Assembly: GCF_001888185.1 (NCBI RefSeq)
Contig: NZ_CP016364.1
Location: forward strand, 558,001 to 622,000
Length of the DNA stretch: 64,000 nucleotides
Reading direction: 5' to 3'
Origin: Phaeobacter porticola
Lineage (GTDB): Bacteria; Pseudomonadota; Alphaproteobacteria; Rhodobacterales; Rhodobacteraceae
The translations under genes and the position numbers were made by a program. Under the pieces are notes generated by a model. It saw only the letters and a program-made list of their open reading frames with translations, was not told where the DNA came from and made no database searches. This document shows positions 53,527-62,088 of the stretch, piece after piece (within the stretch, counting starts at the first letter, position 1; each line of letters opens with the position of its first letter).

Positions 53527-55002
53527 CTAACCTGCCTTTGCACGGTTGGGGTGCAAGGCTTCGGCCAATAAGGCCAGCCCCGGCTCGATCCGGTTTGATG
53601 GGATCGACGAATAACCCAGCCGGTAATAATTCTGCTTGCGGTGCTCTGCTGCGAAGAAGGGCGCGCCGGGTTCAATCAGAACGCTTTTCGCCTTCATGTA
53701 TTGGGCTACGGCGGCGGTGTCGACGCCGTCATTTGCACGCATCCAGAGCGATGACCCGCCATAGACGCCAACCCCTGCCACGCTGAGGTTGTGGTGGTTT
53801 ACGGCCTCTTCGATCACGCAGCGGCGATCGTGCAGAACCTTGGCCATGCGGCGGATCTGGGCGTCGTAGTGGCCCAGCGACAAGAAATAGGCCACGGTGC
53901 GCTGCACGTGGCCAGGCGGGTGGCGCAACACATTGGCGCGCAGGGCGCGGGCCTGCCGGATAAAGGGTTCGGAGCCCACCAGATAGCCAAGGCGCAACCC
54001 CGGAAAGAGCGACTTGGAGAAGCTGCCGACATAGACAACCCGGCCATCCGCATCCAGCGATTTCAACGCGGGGGAGGGCGCGCCAAGGAAGGACATCTCA
54101 AATTCGTAATCGTCTTCGACAATCACCGCGTCAATCTCGCGGGCACGGTCCAAGAGTTGCTTGCGCCGCGGCATCGGCATGGTGGCTGTGGTCGGGCTTT
54201 GGTGACTGGGGGTGGTAAAGATCACATCGGTGTCACTGCTTATGGCTTCGGGCGGCAGGCCATCGTGATCCACCGGAATGCAGTCAATCGCGCAGCGACG
54301 GTGCACCACTTGATCGCGCAGGGTGTAATAAGTCGGGTCCTCTAATGCTGCCTTGCGGGTTTTGTCCAACAACAGCTGTGCCACCAACCACAGGGCATTC
54401 TGCGCCCCCAGAGTGATCAGGATCTCCTCGGGGCGGGCGGAGATGCCGCGCCGAGGCAGCGTGTGGCGGGCGATGTATTCGACCAGCAGCGGATCATCCT
54501 GATCGAAATAGTCATTGGTCAGGGCGGCAAAATCCTTTTGCCCCAAAGCGCGCAGAGCACAAAGCCGCCAATTGGCATGATCAAACAGCGAAGCATCGGC
54601 CTGACCGTAGATGAATGGATAACGATAATCGCGCCAGTCCTGCGGCTTGCGTGGGGTGTCGCCACCGCTGAAGCACTGGACCATCGCCGCGGACCAATCC
54701 ACGGTATCGGCTGATTTCTGCGACGGAGAATACGACGGCGGCACCGGCGCGTTCTCGGACACATAATACCCCGATCGCCCGCGCGAGGTGAGGTAGTCGT
54801 TTGCCAACAGCTCTGTATAGGCGAGCGTCACGGTGATCCGGCTGATGCCCAGATGCGCGGCGAGCTTGCGCGAGGACGGCAGTTTCTCTCCCACGCGCAG
54901 GCGGCCGGAGAGAATGCCCTCGGCAATCATTTCCTGGATCTGCGCCTGCAGGGTGCCTTGCGCATCAGGGGTCAGAAAGAAGGTGTCGACAGAGATAGCC
55001 AT
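53527..55002 (-). CDS. tauR: TauR, MocR-type taurine-responsive regulator
   Basis: A 491-residue GntR/MocR regulator. The N-terminal winged helix (about 10-80) includes LPSSRKLAAHLGISRITVTLAYTELL. It is fused to an inactive aminotransferase fold that binds PLP through the Lys of VGSFSKSLFPGLRLGY (about 320). TauR activates taurine catabolic genes when taurine is present. Binding sites matching the known CTGGAC(Y)TAA direct repeat occur upstream of xsc and tpa and between tauR and the gene at 55130. The start is fixed by MAISVDTFFL at 55002. The region 53341-53526 downstream carries xsc control signals. Confidence 0.93.
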   Translation of the reverse strand: MAISVDTFFLTPDAQGTLQAQIQEMIAEGILSGRLRVGEKLPSSRKLAAHLGISRITVTLAYTELLANDYLTSRGRSGYYVSENAPVPPSYSPSQKSADTVDWSAAMVQCFSGGDTPRKPQDWRDYRYPFIYGQADASLFDHANWRLCALRALGQKDFAALTNDYFDQDDPLLVEYIARHTLPRRGISARPEEILITLGAQNALWLVAQLLLDKTRKAALEDPTYYTLRDQVVHRRCAIDCIPVDHDGLPPEAISSDTDVIFTTPSHQSPTTATMPMPRRKQLLDRAREIDAVIVEDDYEFEMSFLGAPSPALKSLDADGRVVYVGSFSKSLFPGLRLGYLVGSEPFIRQARALRANVLRHPPGHVQRTVAYFLSLGHYDAQIRRMAKVLHDRRCVIEEAVNHHNLSVAGVGVYGGSSLWMRANDGVDTAAVAQYMKAKSVLIEPGAPFFAAEHRKQNYYRLGYSSIPSNRIEPGLALLAEALHPNRAKAG

Positions 55003-55015
55003 GCATCACTGTAGG

Positions 55016-55047
55016 CTGGATATAAACGGGGTGCAATCTGGACTTAC
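55016..55047 (+). promoter_or_regulatory. Tandem TauR boxes between tauR and the M74-like gene
   Basis: CTGGATATAA (55016-55025) and CTGGACTTAC (55038-55047), direct repeats 22 bp apart, read rightward. The left box is 14 bp from the tauR start, and the right box 83 bp from the ATG of the gene at 55130. Both tauR autorepression and activation of the rightward gene are possible. Confidence 0.78.
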
Positions 55048-55129
55048 GCATTTTGGTATCTTGCAGTGAGAATCTTGTCGGTATCGATCTTGATTGCAAT
55101 CGGTGACCGGCGTTGGGCATGTTCCACTC

Positions 55130-55873
55130 ATGATGAAGTTTGTTGTTCACGGCCTGATTGTTCTGTTTTTGACTGTGGTTACTCAGATCGGCGGGCTCGC
55201 TTGGTTTGTGTCGAGATTGTTCCGCAGATCCCTGCTTGTCTTCGTCATTGTCTATGTGGCGTTCAGTATTGGGGCGCAGTACACGGCCCCAGCCTTTGGC
55301 AGAACACCGCTCAGCTGTTTTGGATCAGGCAACCTGCAAGTGCAGTCCTGGTTTTACTGTGCCTTGAACAGAACCTATGTGTCGCCCGCGTTGCTTGAGG
55401 TGTTGCAGGACAATGCGGATGAGGTTGCGCGGGAGTACCCCGGCACGGTTACACTTGTATTAGATGCCAACTTTCCGTTCTGGGATGGTTTCCCACTGCT
55501 GCCACATCTTTCGCATGATGACGGAGAGAAAGTGGATCTGGCGTTCTTTTATAGCGATGAAGGTGGATTTGTTCCGGGGGCGGTACAGTCGCCGATTGGG
55601 TATTTTGCATTTGAATCTGGACCGACTGAGTGTCGCAACACTTGGTTGTCACTGCGCTGGGATCTTGATTGGGTACAGGGGTTTTGGCGAGATCTAACTC
55701 TTGGCGAGGGCAGAACATTTTTTCTGGTGAGGACGCTGGCAGAAGAGCCACGGGTTCAGAAGGTTTTTATTGAGCCTCATCTAAAGGACAGAATGGGCAC
55801 AGACTTTCGCAAAATCAGGTTTCAGGGCTGCCGTGCCGCCCGCCATGACGACCACATACACGTTCAGATTTAG
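55130..55873 (+). CDS. Membrane-anchored MepA/M74-like metallopeptidase candidate
   Basis: A 247-residue protein with two N-terminal membrane helices (about 5-25 and 30-50). The globular part has the LAS (M15/M74) zinc peptidase pattern: H-x2-G-x2-VD in LSHDDGEKVDLAFF (His about 145, Asp about 152) and the late H-x-H of ARHDDHIHVQI, as in penicillin-insensitive murein endopeptidase MepA. No experimental function is implied. Ribosome-binding site is poor; the ATG at 55130 (next ATG 55133) precedes the first helix. It sits where a taurine transporter operon is often found, divergent from tauR. Confidence 0.7.
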   Translation: MMKFVVHGLIVLFLTVVTQIGGLAWFVSRLFRRSLLVFVIVYVAFSIGAQYTAPAFGRTPLSCFGSGNLQVQSWFYCALNRTYVSPALLEVLQDNADEVAREYPGTVTLVLDANFPFWDGFPLLPHLSHDDGEKVDLAFFYSDEGGFVPGAVQSPIGYFAFESGPTECRNTWLSLRWDLDWVQGFWRDLTLGEGRTFFLVRTLAEEPRVQKVFIEPHLKDRMGTDFRKIRFQGCRAARHDDHIHVQI

Positions 55874-55900
55874 ATTCATCGAGAAGATGGCTTGATGCGC

Positions 55901-55940
55901 TCAAATGATTCTATATAACTAGTTTTATAGAATCATTTGA
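55901..55940. promoter_or_regulatory. Perfect 15-bp inverted repeat, ArsR operator candidate
   Basis: TCAAATGATTCTATA (55901-55915) and TATAGAATCATTTGA (55926-55940) are exact complements around a 10-bp AT-rich spacer that itself contains AACTAGTT. It lies 27 bp upstream of the ArsR gene start, the position of an autoregulatory site. It is unlikely to be a terminator for the upstream gene because no T-run follows. Confidence 0.75.
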
Positions 55941-55967
55941 GGCCAGGATGAGGCCAAGAGGTGCGTT

Positions 55968-56285
55968 ATGGAATGGGAACATGCAGCGGGTGGGTTTGCG
56001 GCGATGGGGTCGGAGGCGCGGCTGGCGGTGTTGCGTTGTCTGGTGCGCGCGGGCGAAGGCGGGTTGATGGTGCAGGATATTCAGGCCCGCACGGGCATTG
56101 CGCCGTCCACATTAGCCCATCATCTGAAACTGCTGGCAAGCGCGGGGCTGATCCTGCAGCGCAAGCAGGGGCGCAGCACCTACAATACGGCAGATTATGC
56201 CCAGTTAAAGCAACTGGCGGGGTTTATCCTCAGTGAGTGCTGCGCGGATGATGTCTCTGTTGGGGAGGTGGCAAACGATGGCTGA
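55968..56285 (+). CDS. ArsR family HTH regulator
   Basis: A 105-residue winged-helix regulator. LAVLRCLVRAGEGGLMVQDIQARTGIAPSTLAHHLKLLASAGLI spans the HTH (about residues 20-64). The two adjacent Cys (SECCADD) near the C-terminus could be metalloid ligands, but the classical CVC motif of the DNA-binding helix is missing. It overlaps the permease gene by 8 bp and probably controls it through the palindrome at 55901-55940. Confidence 0.88.
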   Translation: MEWEHAAGGFAAMGSEARLAVLRCLVRAGEGGLMVQDIQARTGIAPSTLAHHLKLLASAGLILQRKQGRSTYNTADYAQLKQLAGFILSECCADDVSVGEVANDG

Positions 56286-57306
56286 GCTGACACAAGATCC
56301 GCGTTCCTTGGGGCTGATTGCGCGAGGGGTAAAAACGCCATGGGCGTTGTGTGTGGCGATCCTGCTGGCGGTGGCTGTGCTGGATCCCGGCAATCTGGCG
56401 GAAGTCATCCGGTTCGCCGGGGCGGCGTTGCTGCATACCGGGCGTTACATTCTGTTTGCGGTGCTGTTGCTCTCCTACCTCAAGGCGACGGGGGCCGAGG
56501 TGATGGTGGCGCGGGCCTTTGAAGGGCGCGAAGTGCGGATGATCTTTCTCGCGGCGGTCTTTGGCGGGTTAGCGCCGTTTTGTTCCTGCGAGGTGATTCC
56601 GTTCATTGCGGGTCTGCTGGCGCTGGGCGCGCCGCTGTCTGCGGTGATGGCGTTCTGGCTGGCCTCGCCCCTGATCGACCCGCCGACGCTGCTGATCACG
56701 GCTGGGGCGCTCGGCTGGCCGTTTGCGATTGCCAAGGCGGTGGCGGCGGTGGCGCTGGGGCTGTTTGGTGGCTTTGTCATCAAGGCATTGCGGGGGGCTG
56801 GGGCCTTTGCCAGCCCACTGAGGCAGGCGCCGACCTCAGGCTGCTGTGGCTGTGGGGCGCCGAAGGCCGAGGCGCCGGTCTGGGCCTTTTGGCGGGAACC
56901 TGCGCGGCGCAGCCAGTTTCGGCAGGAATTCATCAGCAATGGCCTGTTTCTGGTGAAATGGCTGACGCTGGCCTATGTGCTGGAGGCGCTGCTGGTTTCT
57001 TATGTGCCTGCGGATCTCATTGCCAATTTGGTTGGTGGGGAGGGGCTCCTGCCGATTGCCACCGCTGCACTGGTGGGGATGCCTGCTTATCTCAACTCCT
57101 ATGTAGCGCCACCCTTGCTGGCGGGGCTGATGGACCAAGGGATGAGCGCGGGTGCCGCGATGGCCTTCATGGTGGCGGGTGCAGTGAGTTCGATCCCGGC
57201 GATGGCGGCGGTCTGGTCGCTGGTGAAGCCACAGGTCTTTGCCACCTATCTGGCGCTGGGGATCACCGGCGCGATCCTGTCTGGGATCTTGTTTCAGATG
57301 GTCTGA
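56278..57306 (+). CDS. Predicted permease (DUF318/ArsP-like)
   Basis: A 342-residue membrane protein with about eight helices of the DUF318 (YraQ/ArsP) permease family. The conserved helix APFCSCEVIPFIAGLLALG holds a CSC motif, and the second half repeats PAYLNSYVAPPLLAGLMDQG. A cytoplasmic Cys cluster (SGCCGCGAPKAE) separates the halves. Related ArsP proteins export trivalent organoarsenicals; coupling to an ArsR-type regulator fits metal or metalloid efflux, but substrate is not proven. The start at 56278 follows GGGGAGGTGG. Confidence 0.82.
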   Translation: MAELTQDPRSLGLIARGVKTPWALCVAILLAVAVLDPGNLAEVIRFAGAALLHTGRYILFAVLLLSYLKATGAEVMVARAFEGREVRMIFLAAVFGGLAPFCSCEVIPFIAGLLALGAPLSAVMAFWLASPLIDPPTLLITAGALGWPFAIAKAVAAVALGLFGGFVIKALRGAGAFASPLRQAPTSGCCGCGAPKAEAPVWAFWREPARRSQFRQEFISNGLFLVKWLTLAYVLEALLVSYVPADLIANLVGGEGLLPIATAALVGMPAYLNSYVAPPLLAGLMDQGMSAGAAMAFMVAGAVSSIPAMAAVWSLVKPQVFATYLALGITGAILSGILFQMV

Positions 57307-57419
57307 GGAGCCGGGACCGGGCTGGATGCTCCCGTCCGGTGCGCGACATCTGAGATGCCTGACACCCGTTGGGCCAAGCGCCGCGCATCTGCGCGGCGCT
57401 GTCGCGTCTGGGGTGGGCG

Positions 57420-58001
57420 TCATCTGCCCAGCAGATGTAGCAAATGGGCGCGGATCGTTGGCCATTCGGAGGCGGTGATCGAATAGACCGCCGTGTCACG
57501 CTGGGTGCCATTGGCCAGTATCATATGAGCACGCAGGATCCCGTCGAGCTGCGCGCCAAGCCGTTCGATGGCAGCCCTACTTTGACGGTTGAGGCGATGG
57601 GTGCGGAACTCCACCGCGATGGCATTAAGGGTCTCAAAGGCGTGACTCAGCAGCAGAAATTTGCATTCGGTGTTGATGCCGCTGCGCTGCACCGATGTGC
57701 GATACCAGGTGGAGCCGATTTCCAGCCTGCGGTTTGCGGCATCAATGTTCATATAGGTGGTCATGCCGACCGCGCGCCCGGTGCTGTCGAGAATGGCGAA
57801 GGGGGCCATGCTGCCGCTGTCTTGCAGGGCAAGGCGGCGATTGATTTCGGTTCCGATATCCTGCGGCGCGGGCACTGTCGTGTACCACAGCCGGTGCAGG
57901 TCGCCGTCGGCGGCAGCCTCTGCCAGATCGCTGGCGTGGTCGGGCAGAAGCGGGGTGAGGGAGACGGTTTTGCCCGTCAGGGGGAGCGGAGAAGCCCACA
58001 T
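57420..58001 (-). CDS. RimJ/RimL-type GNAT N-acetyltransferase
   Basis: A 193-residue GNAT protein. The N-terminal LTPLLPDHASDLAEAA and the later LEIGSTWYRTSVQRSGINTECKFLLLSHAF (locating about 108-137) and ALQLD-like NRQSRAAIERLGAQLDG match the RimJ/RimL-related group. The acceptor is unknown. The ATG at 58001 opens the conserved domain; the longer frame to 58271 is antisense to tpa. It is convergent with the ArsR-permease pair and a terminator lies upstream of it, before tpa. Confidence 0.85.
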   Translation of the reverse strand: MWASPLPLTGKTVSLTPLLPDHASDLAEAAADGDLHRLWYTTVPAPQDIGTEINRRLALQDSGSMAPFAILDSTGRAVGMTTYMNIDAANRRLEIGSTWYRTSVQRSGINTECKFLLLSHAFETLNAIAVEFRTHRLNRQSRAAIERLGAQLDGILRAHMILANGTQRDTAVYSITASEWPTIRAHLLHLLGR

Positions 58002-58045
58002 GGTTGCGCACCTTTGATCTGAAATATCCAATCCAGAGATGCAAG

Positions 58046-58075
58046 AAAGGTGGCCCGGTTCAAAGGGCCACCTTT
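58046..58075. terminator. Terminator downstream of tpa
   Basis: AAAGGTGGCCC pairs exactly with GGGCCACCTTT across GGTTCAAA. On the minus strand it is followed by a short T/C-rich stretch. Confidence 0.75.
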
Positions 58076-58114
58076 TAACTTTTCGATCAGGCCAGATGGC
58101 CCGATCTGGAGATA

Positions 58115-59512
58115 TCAGCCAAAGACCTTGGTCAGGGCCACATCCACCGCATCTGTGATCTTGTCCACGTCTTCGGGTGTCACGATCAGCGCCGGACTGA
58201 AGCAGAGGGTGTTGTTCTTGCCCGGGATGGAGCGGTTGGTCACACCAATGATGACGTTCTGATTGCCGCATTCGGCCACAACCGCCTGCGCCAGTTTCTC
58301 GTCCACCGGTTCCTTGGTGTCGCGGTCCGCAACCAGTTCCGCACCGATAAAGAGACCCTTGCCGCGGACATCGCCGATGACCTGATGTTTCTCCATCAGC
58401 GCCTCAAGGTTGGATTTCATCCGCGCGCCCATGGCGGTGCAGTTGTCGAGCAGGTTCTCATCCTCGATGATCTGCATATTGACCAGTGCGGCCGCAGGGC
58501 CGGCGGTGCAGCCGCCAAAGGTGGAGATGTCGCGGAAGTAGTTCATCGGATCACTGGCGTCATCCTTGAACATGTCAAAGACCGCTTCGGTGGTGACAAG
58601 GCAGGCAATCGCCGCATAGCCGGAGGCCACACCTTTGGCCATGGTCACGAAGTCGGGCTGAATGCCGTAGTGCTGATAGCCAAACCAAGTGCCGGTGCGG
58701 CCAACGCCACAGACCACTTCGTCGATATGCAAGAGGATGTCGTACTGTTTGCAGATTTCCTGTACCCGCGGCCAGTAGCCTTCAGGCGCCTCAATGACGC
58801 CACCGCCCGCGGTCACCGGTTCAAGGCAGAGCGCGCCGACGGTGTCGGGGCCTTCGCGCAGGATGATCTCTTCGATCTGGTTGGCCGCTGCAATGCCGAA
58901 CTCCTTGCCGGAGAGATGCTCCAGACCCAGCTCGTGCTTGCGGTACTCCATGCAGTGGGGAACTTTCACGAAATCGGGCGCGAAGGGGCCATATTGCATA
59001 TTGCGCTCTTCCTGGCCGCCTGCGGACATCGCCGCAAGGGTGGAGCCGTGGTAGTCGCGGTCGCGGTAGAGGATCTTGGTTTTCTTGCCGCCGTATTTCT
59101 TATGCGCGATCTGGCGCACCATCTTGAAGGCTTTCTCATTCGCCTCAGATCCGGAGTTGTTGTAGTAGACCCGGCTCATGCCCGGCATTTTCCCGATCAG
59201 CTTTTCGGCAAACAGCGCACCGGGGATGGACCCTGCCGACTGGGCGAAATAGCAGAGCTTCATCAGCTGGTCATAGACCGCCTTGGCGATTTCCTCGCGG
59301 CCATAGCCGACGTTGACGGTCCAGACCCCGCCGGAAACGGCGTCGAGCCACTCCTTGCCGTTCTGGTCCCAGACCCGCATGCCCTTGCCCTCGACGATGA
59401 TGCGGGGGTCGTTTTCTTCAAAAGGCTTGTGCTGAATCAGGTGATGCCAGACGTTGGCCTTATCGGCGGCGATGACCCGGCTCAGGTCGTTTTCATTGAA
59501 CGTGCCATCCAT
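58115..59512 (-). CDS. tpa: Taurine-pyruvate aminotransferase
   Basis: A 465-residue class III (omega) aminotransferase. It transfers the amino group of taurine to pyruvate giving sulfoacetaldehyde and alanine, feeding Xsc. The N-terminus MDGTFNENDLSRVIAADK is the typical Tpa start. PLP binding is shown by LLHIDEVVCGVGRTGTWFG and the Lys in FVTMAKGVASGYAAI, with the phosphate loop NSGSEANEKAF. The TauR boxes 98 bp upstream strongly support taurine as the substrate. It stands about 3 kb from tauR and 5 kb from xsc. Confidence 0.92.
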   Translation of the reverse strand: MDGTFNENDLSRVIAADKANVWHHLIQHKPFEENDPRIIVEGKGMRVWDQNGKEWLDAVSGGVWTVNVGYGREEIAKAVYDQLMKLCYFAQSAGSIPGALFAEKLIGKMPGMSRVYYNNSGSEANEKAFKMVRQIAHKKYGGKKTKILYRDRDYHGSTLAAMSAGGQEERNMQYGPFAPDFVKVPHCMEYRKHELGLEHLSGKEFGIAAANQIEEIILREGPDTVGALCLEPVTAGGGVIEAPEGYWPRVQEICKQYDILLHIDEVVCGVGRTGTWFGYQHYGIQPDFVTMAKGVASGYAAIACLVTTEAVFDMFKDDASDPMNYFRDISTFGGCTAGPAAALVNMQIIEDENLLDNCTAMGARMKSNLEALMEKHQVIGDVRGKGLFIGAELVADRDTKEPVDEKLAQAVVAECGNQNVIIGVTNRSIPGKNNTLCFSPALIVTPEDVDKITDAVDVALTKVFG

Positions 59513-59609
59513 GACATGCCCTTTCCAAGTTGTTCGAAAATGCGGTCTGCCATGGATTGGCTGGCCAGACTCGCCCTGTACCCACGAAACGCTATATTTA
59601 CGTTTTGCT

Positions 59610-59642
59610 CTAGGTCCAGTTGCCGGCGCAATTTAGCTCCAG
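59610..59642 (-). promoter_or_regulatory. Tandem TauR boxes upstream of tpa
   Basis: On the minus strand CTGGAGCTAA (59642-59633) and CTGGACCTAG (59619-59610), direct repeats 23 bp apart. They lie 98 bp before tpa and 113 bp before the divergent gene at 59755, so either could respond. Confidence 0.8.
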
Positions 59643-59754
59643 ACGCGGAGCTGGCGGATGATTGTGGTAAAAAACATTTGTTCTGGATTTGTTGGATTGA
59701 GAACGTGCGTCGATATGCGCCAGATCGGTGCAGTGACACAGGCGGAGCGAAGCG

Positions 59755-60558
59755 TTGACGACATATCATTTGATGGTGGCCCCCAATGGGGCGCGGCGGC
59801 GGCAGGCGGATCATGCAGGGCTGCCGGTGCGCACTGCGGAGATTGCTGCGACGGCGGCGACTTGCCAGCGGGTCGGGGCGGATGCGCTGCATCTGCATGT
59901 GCGCGACCGGGACGGCGGGCATTCGCTGGATGCGGGACGCTACCGCGCGGCAATCGCGGCGGTGGCCGAGGCCGCGCCGGGCATGGCGATCCAGATCACC
60001 ACCGAGAGTGCCGGGGTTTTTGACGTTGCCGATCAGCTGGCCTGTCTGGAGGCGCTGCGTCCGGCGGCGGCCTCTGTGTCTATCCGAGAGATGGCGCGGG
60101 ATTGGCGATTGGCATCGAGGGCTTATGCGGTCTGTGCGGAGGCGGGGACTGAGGTGCAGCATATTCTATACGGTGCCGACTGCATCGCGGCGTTGCGTCA
60201 GGCCTATGCGCGCGGGGATATTCCGACGCAGATGCGGTCGGCTATTTTTGTGCTGGGCCAATATGCGCCGCCGCGCCTGGCCCATCCGGCGGAGCTGCAC
60301 CCGTTTCTGGCGGCAACTGCGGATCTGGATCTGGACTGGGGGCTCTGCGCCTTTGGCCGGCAGGAACACGCCTGCCTGCTGGCAGGGCTTGAGGCCGGCG
60401 GGCGGCTGCGGATCGGGTTTGAAAACAATACCCAGGCTGCGGATGGATCAGAGTATCCTGACAACGCGGCCTCTGTCGCGGCTTTTGTCGCATTGGCCCG
60501 CGCGGCGGGGCATCGCCCGCTTGTGATGTCTGTTTCCGAGGATAAAGGACCCCAGTAA
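59755..60558 (+). CDS. Beta-keto acid cleavage enzyme (BKACE/DUF849) (TTG start)
   Basis: A 267-residue member of the BKACE (DUF849) family. The enzymes cleave a beta-keto acid with acetyl-CoA to acetoacetate plus a new acyl-CoA. The zinc ligands are in ALHLHVRDRDGGHSLDAGRY (H-x-H, about residues 45-64), with the catalytic region TTESAGVFD and RIGFENN further on. The TTG at 59755 has GGAGCGAAGCG upstream, and no ATG exists before the conserved start MVAPNGARR. It overlaps the aminotransferase by one base (TAATG). The substrate is unknown. Confidence 0.85.
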   Translation: MTTYHLMVAPNGARRRQADHAGLPVRTAEIAATAATCQRVGADALHLHVRDRDGGHSLDAGRYRAAIAAVAEAAPGMAIQITTESAGVFDVADQLACLEALRPAAASVSIREMARDWRLASRAYAVCAEAGTEVQHILYGADCIAALRQAYARGDIPTQMRSAIFVLGQYAPPRLAHPAELHPFLAATADLDLDWGLCAFGRQEHACLLAGLEAGGRLRIGFENNTQAADGSEYPDNAASVAAFVALARAAGHRPLVMSVSEDKGPQ

Positions 60559-61886
60559 TGAGCCATGTTTTCCCTCGCCACACCAAAGCCGATCTGCCCA
60601 TCGCCGTTGCAGGGGACGGCTGCTACCTGATTGATGCCAATGGCAAACGCTATTTCGATGGCTCGGGCGGCGCGGCGGTGTCCTGTCTGGGGCATTCCGA
60701 CGCCGGGGTGACTGCCGCCATACAGGCGCAGGTTGGCAAGCTGGCTTTTGCCCATACCGGGTTCATGACCTCGGAACCGGCAGAGGCGCTGGCGGATCTG
60801 CTGATTTCACAGGCGCCGGGGGATCTGGACCGGGTCTATTTCGTCTCCGGCGGGTCAGAGGCGACGGAGGCCGCGATCAAGCTGGCGCGGCAGTATCATC
60901 TGGAGCGTGGCGACAGCGCGCGCCGTCACGTGATCGCGCGCAGGCAAAGCTATCACGGCAATACGCTGGGGGCGCTTGCGGCGGGGGGCAACGCATGGCG
61001 ACGCCAGCAGTTTGCGCCGCTGCTGATTGATATTTCGCATATCGCGCCCTGCTATGAATATGTCGATCGGGGCGACGGCGAGAGCCGCTATGACTATGGT
61101 CAGCGTGTGGCCAATGAGCTGGAGGCGGAGATCCTGCGGCTTGGGCCAGAAACGGTCATGGCCTTTATGGCGGAGCCGGTGGTCGGGGCGACATCCGGCG
61201 CGGTGCCGGCCGTTGAGGGCTATTTCAAGCGTATCCGCGAAATCTGCGACCAATACGGCGTGTTGCTCATTCTGGATGAGGTGATGTGCGGCATGGGGCG
61301 GACTGGTCATTTGTTCGCGTGCGAGGCGGATGGTGTTGCGCCGGATATCCTGTGTATCGCCAAGGGGCTGGGCGCTGGCTATCAGCCGATTGGCGCGATG
61401 CTGTGCAGTCGCCAGATCTATGACGCGATTGAAGGCGGCAGCGGTTTTTTCCAGCACGGCCACACCTATATTGGCCACCCGGTGGCAACAGCGGCGGGGC
61501 TGGCGGTGGTGCGGGCGCTGCTGGATCGCGGGCTGGTGCAGCGCAGTGCCGAGATGGGTGAGACGTTGCACGCGGCGCTGGTTGCGCGCTTTGGTCAGCA
61601 TCCGCATGTGGGCGATCTGCGTGGGCGTGGGTTGTTCCGAGGGATCGAACTGGTGGCAGATCGTGACAGCAAGATGCCCTTTGATCCCGCACTTGGTGTT
61701 GCGGGCAAGCTGAAGAAGGCGGCGTTTGAGGCCGGGCTGATCTGCTATCCGATGGCGGGAACACGCGACGGGCGCAATGGTGATCATATCCTGCTCGCGC
61801 CGCCCTTTATCCTGAGTGAGGATCAGATTGGCGAGATCACAGACAAGCTGGAGGTTGCCTTGGGTCAGGTGCTGCCTGGGGAGTAA
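60558..61886 (+). CDS. Class III PLP-dependent aminotransferase
   Basis: A 442-residue omega-type aminotransferase. Recognisable motifs are YFDGSGGAAVSCLGHSD, the phosphate-binding SGGSEATEAAIKLARQYH, LLILDEVMCGMGRTGHLFA and the PLP Lys in LCIAKGLGAGYQPIGA. Coupled to the BKACE gene, it may produce or use the beta-keto acid that BKACE cleaves. The amino donor cannot be named from sequence. Confidence 0.9.
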   Translation: MSHVFPRHTKADLPIAVAGDGCYLIDANGKRYFDGSGGAAVSCLGHSDAGVTAAIQAQVGKLAFAHTGFMTSEPAEALADLLISQAPGDLDRVYFVSGGSEATEAAIKLARQYHLERGDSARRHVIARRQSYHGNTLGALAAGGNAWRRQQFAPLLIDISHIAPCYEYVDRGDGESRYDYGQRVANELEAEILRLGPETVMAFMAEPVVGATSGAVPAVEGYFKRIREICDQYGVLLILDEVMCGMGRTGHLFACEADGVAPDILCIAKGLGAGYQPIGAMLCSRQIYDAIEGGSGFFQHGHTYIGHPVATAAGLAVVRALLDRGLVQRSAEMGETLHAALVARFGQHPHVGDLRGRGLFRGIELVADRDSKMPFDPALGVAGKLKKAAFEAGLICYPMAGTRDGRNGDHILLAPPFILSEDQIGEITDKLEVALGQVLPGE

Positions 61887-62028
61887 TCCGCTGATGTCGG
61901 ATCTCAGGCGACCCGGCACGCGTCGATCAGCTCGGGGGGCGGGAATTCAATTTATGGATTTTGATCGGTTATTGGCGTAATTTTAGGGTCAAAATCTTGG
62001 AATAATTTGTATATATTGCAGTAAATGA

Positions 62029-62040
62029 GTGAAATTTCAC
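62029..62040. promoter_or_regulatory. 12-bp palindrome in an AT-rich upstream region
   Basis: GTGAAATTTCAC is a perfect palindrome 48 bp before the ATG of the class V-like gene, within a markedly AT-rich tract (61945-62050) ending the 202-bp gap after the aminotransferase. It could be a regulator site; nothing shows which. Confidence 0.45.
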
Positions 62041-62088
62041 CAGTCTTACTTGGTAAAGTGTTTGCAGCACAGCAAGAGGACCGTTCAA

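Noticed and set aside
58385-59758. 457-codon open frame on the plus strand, antisense to tpa
   Set aside because: Opposite intact tpa and running through its TauR boxes; no recognised domains.
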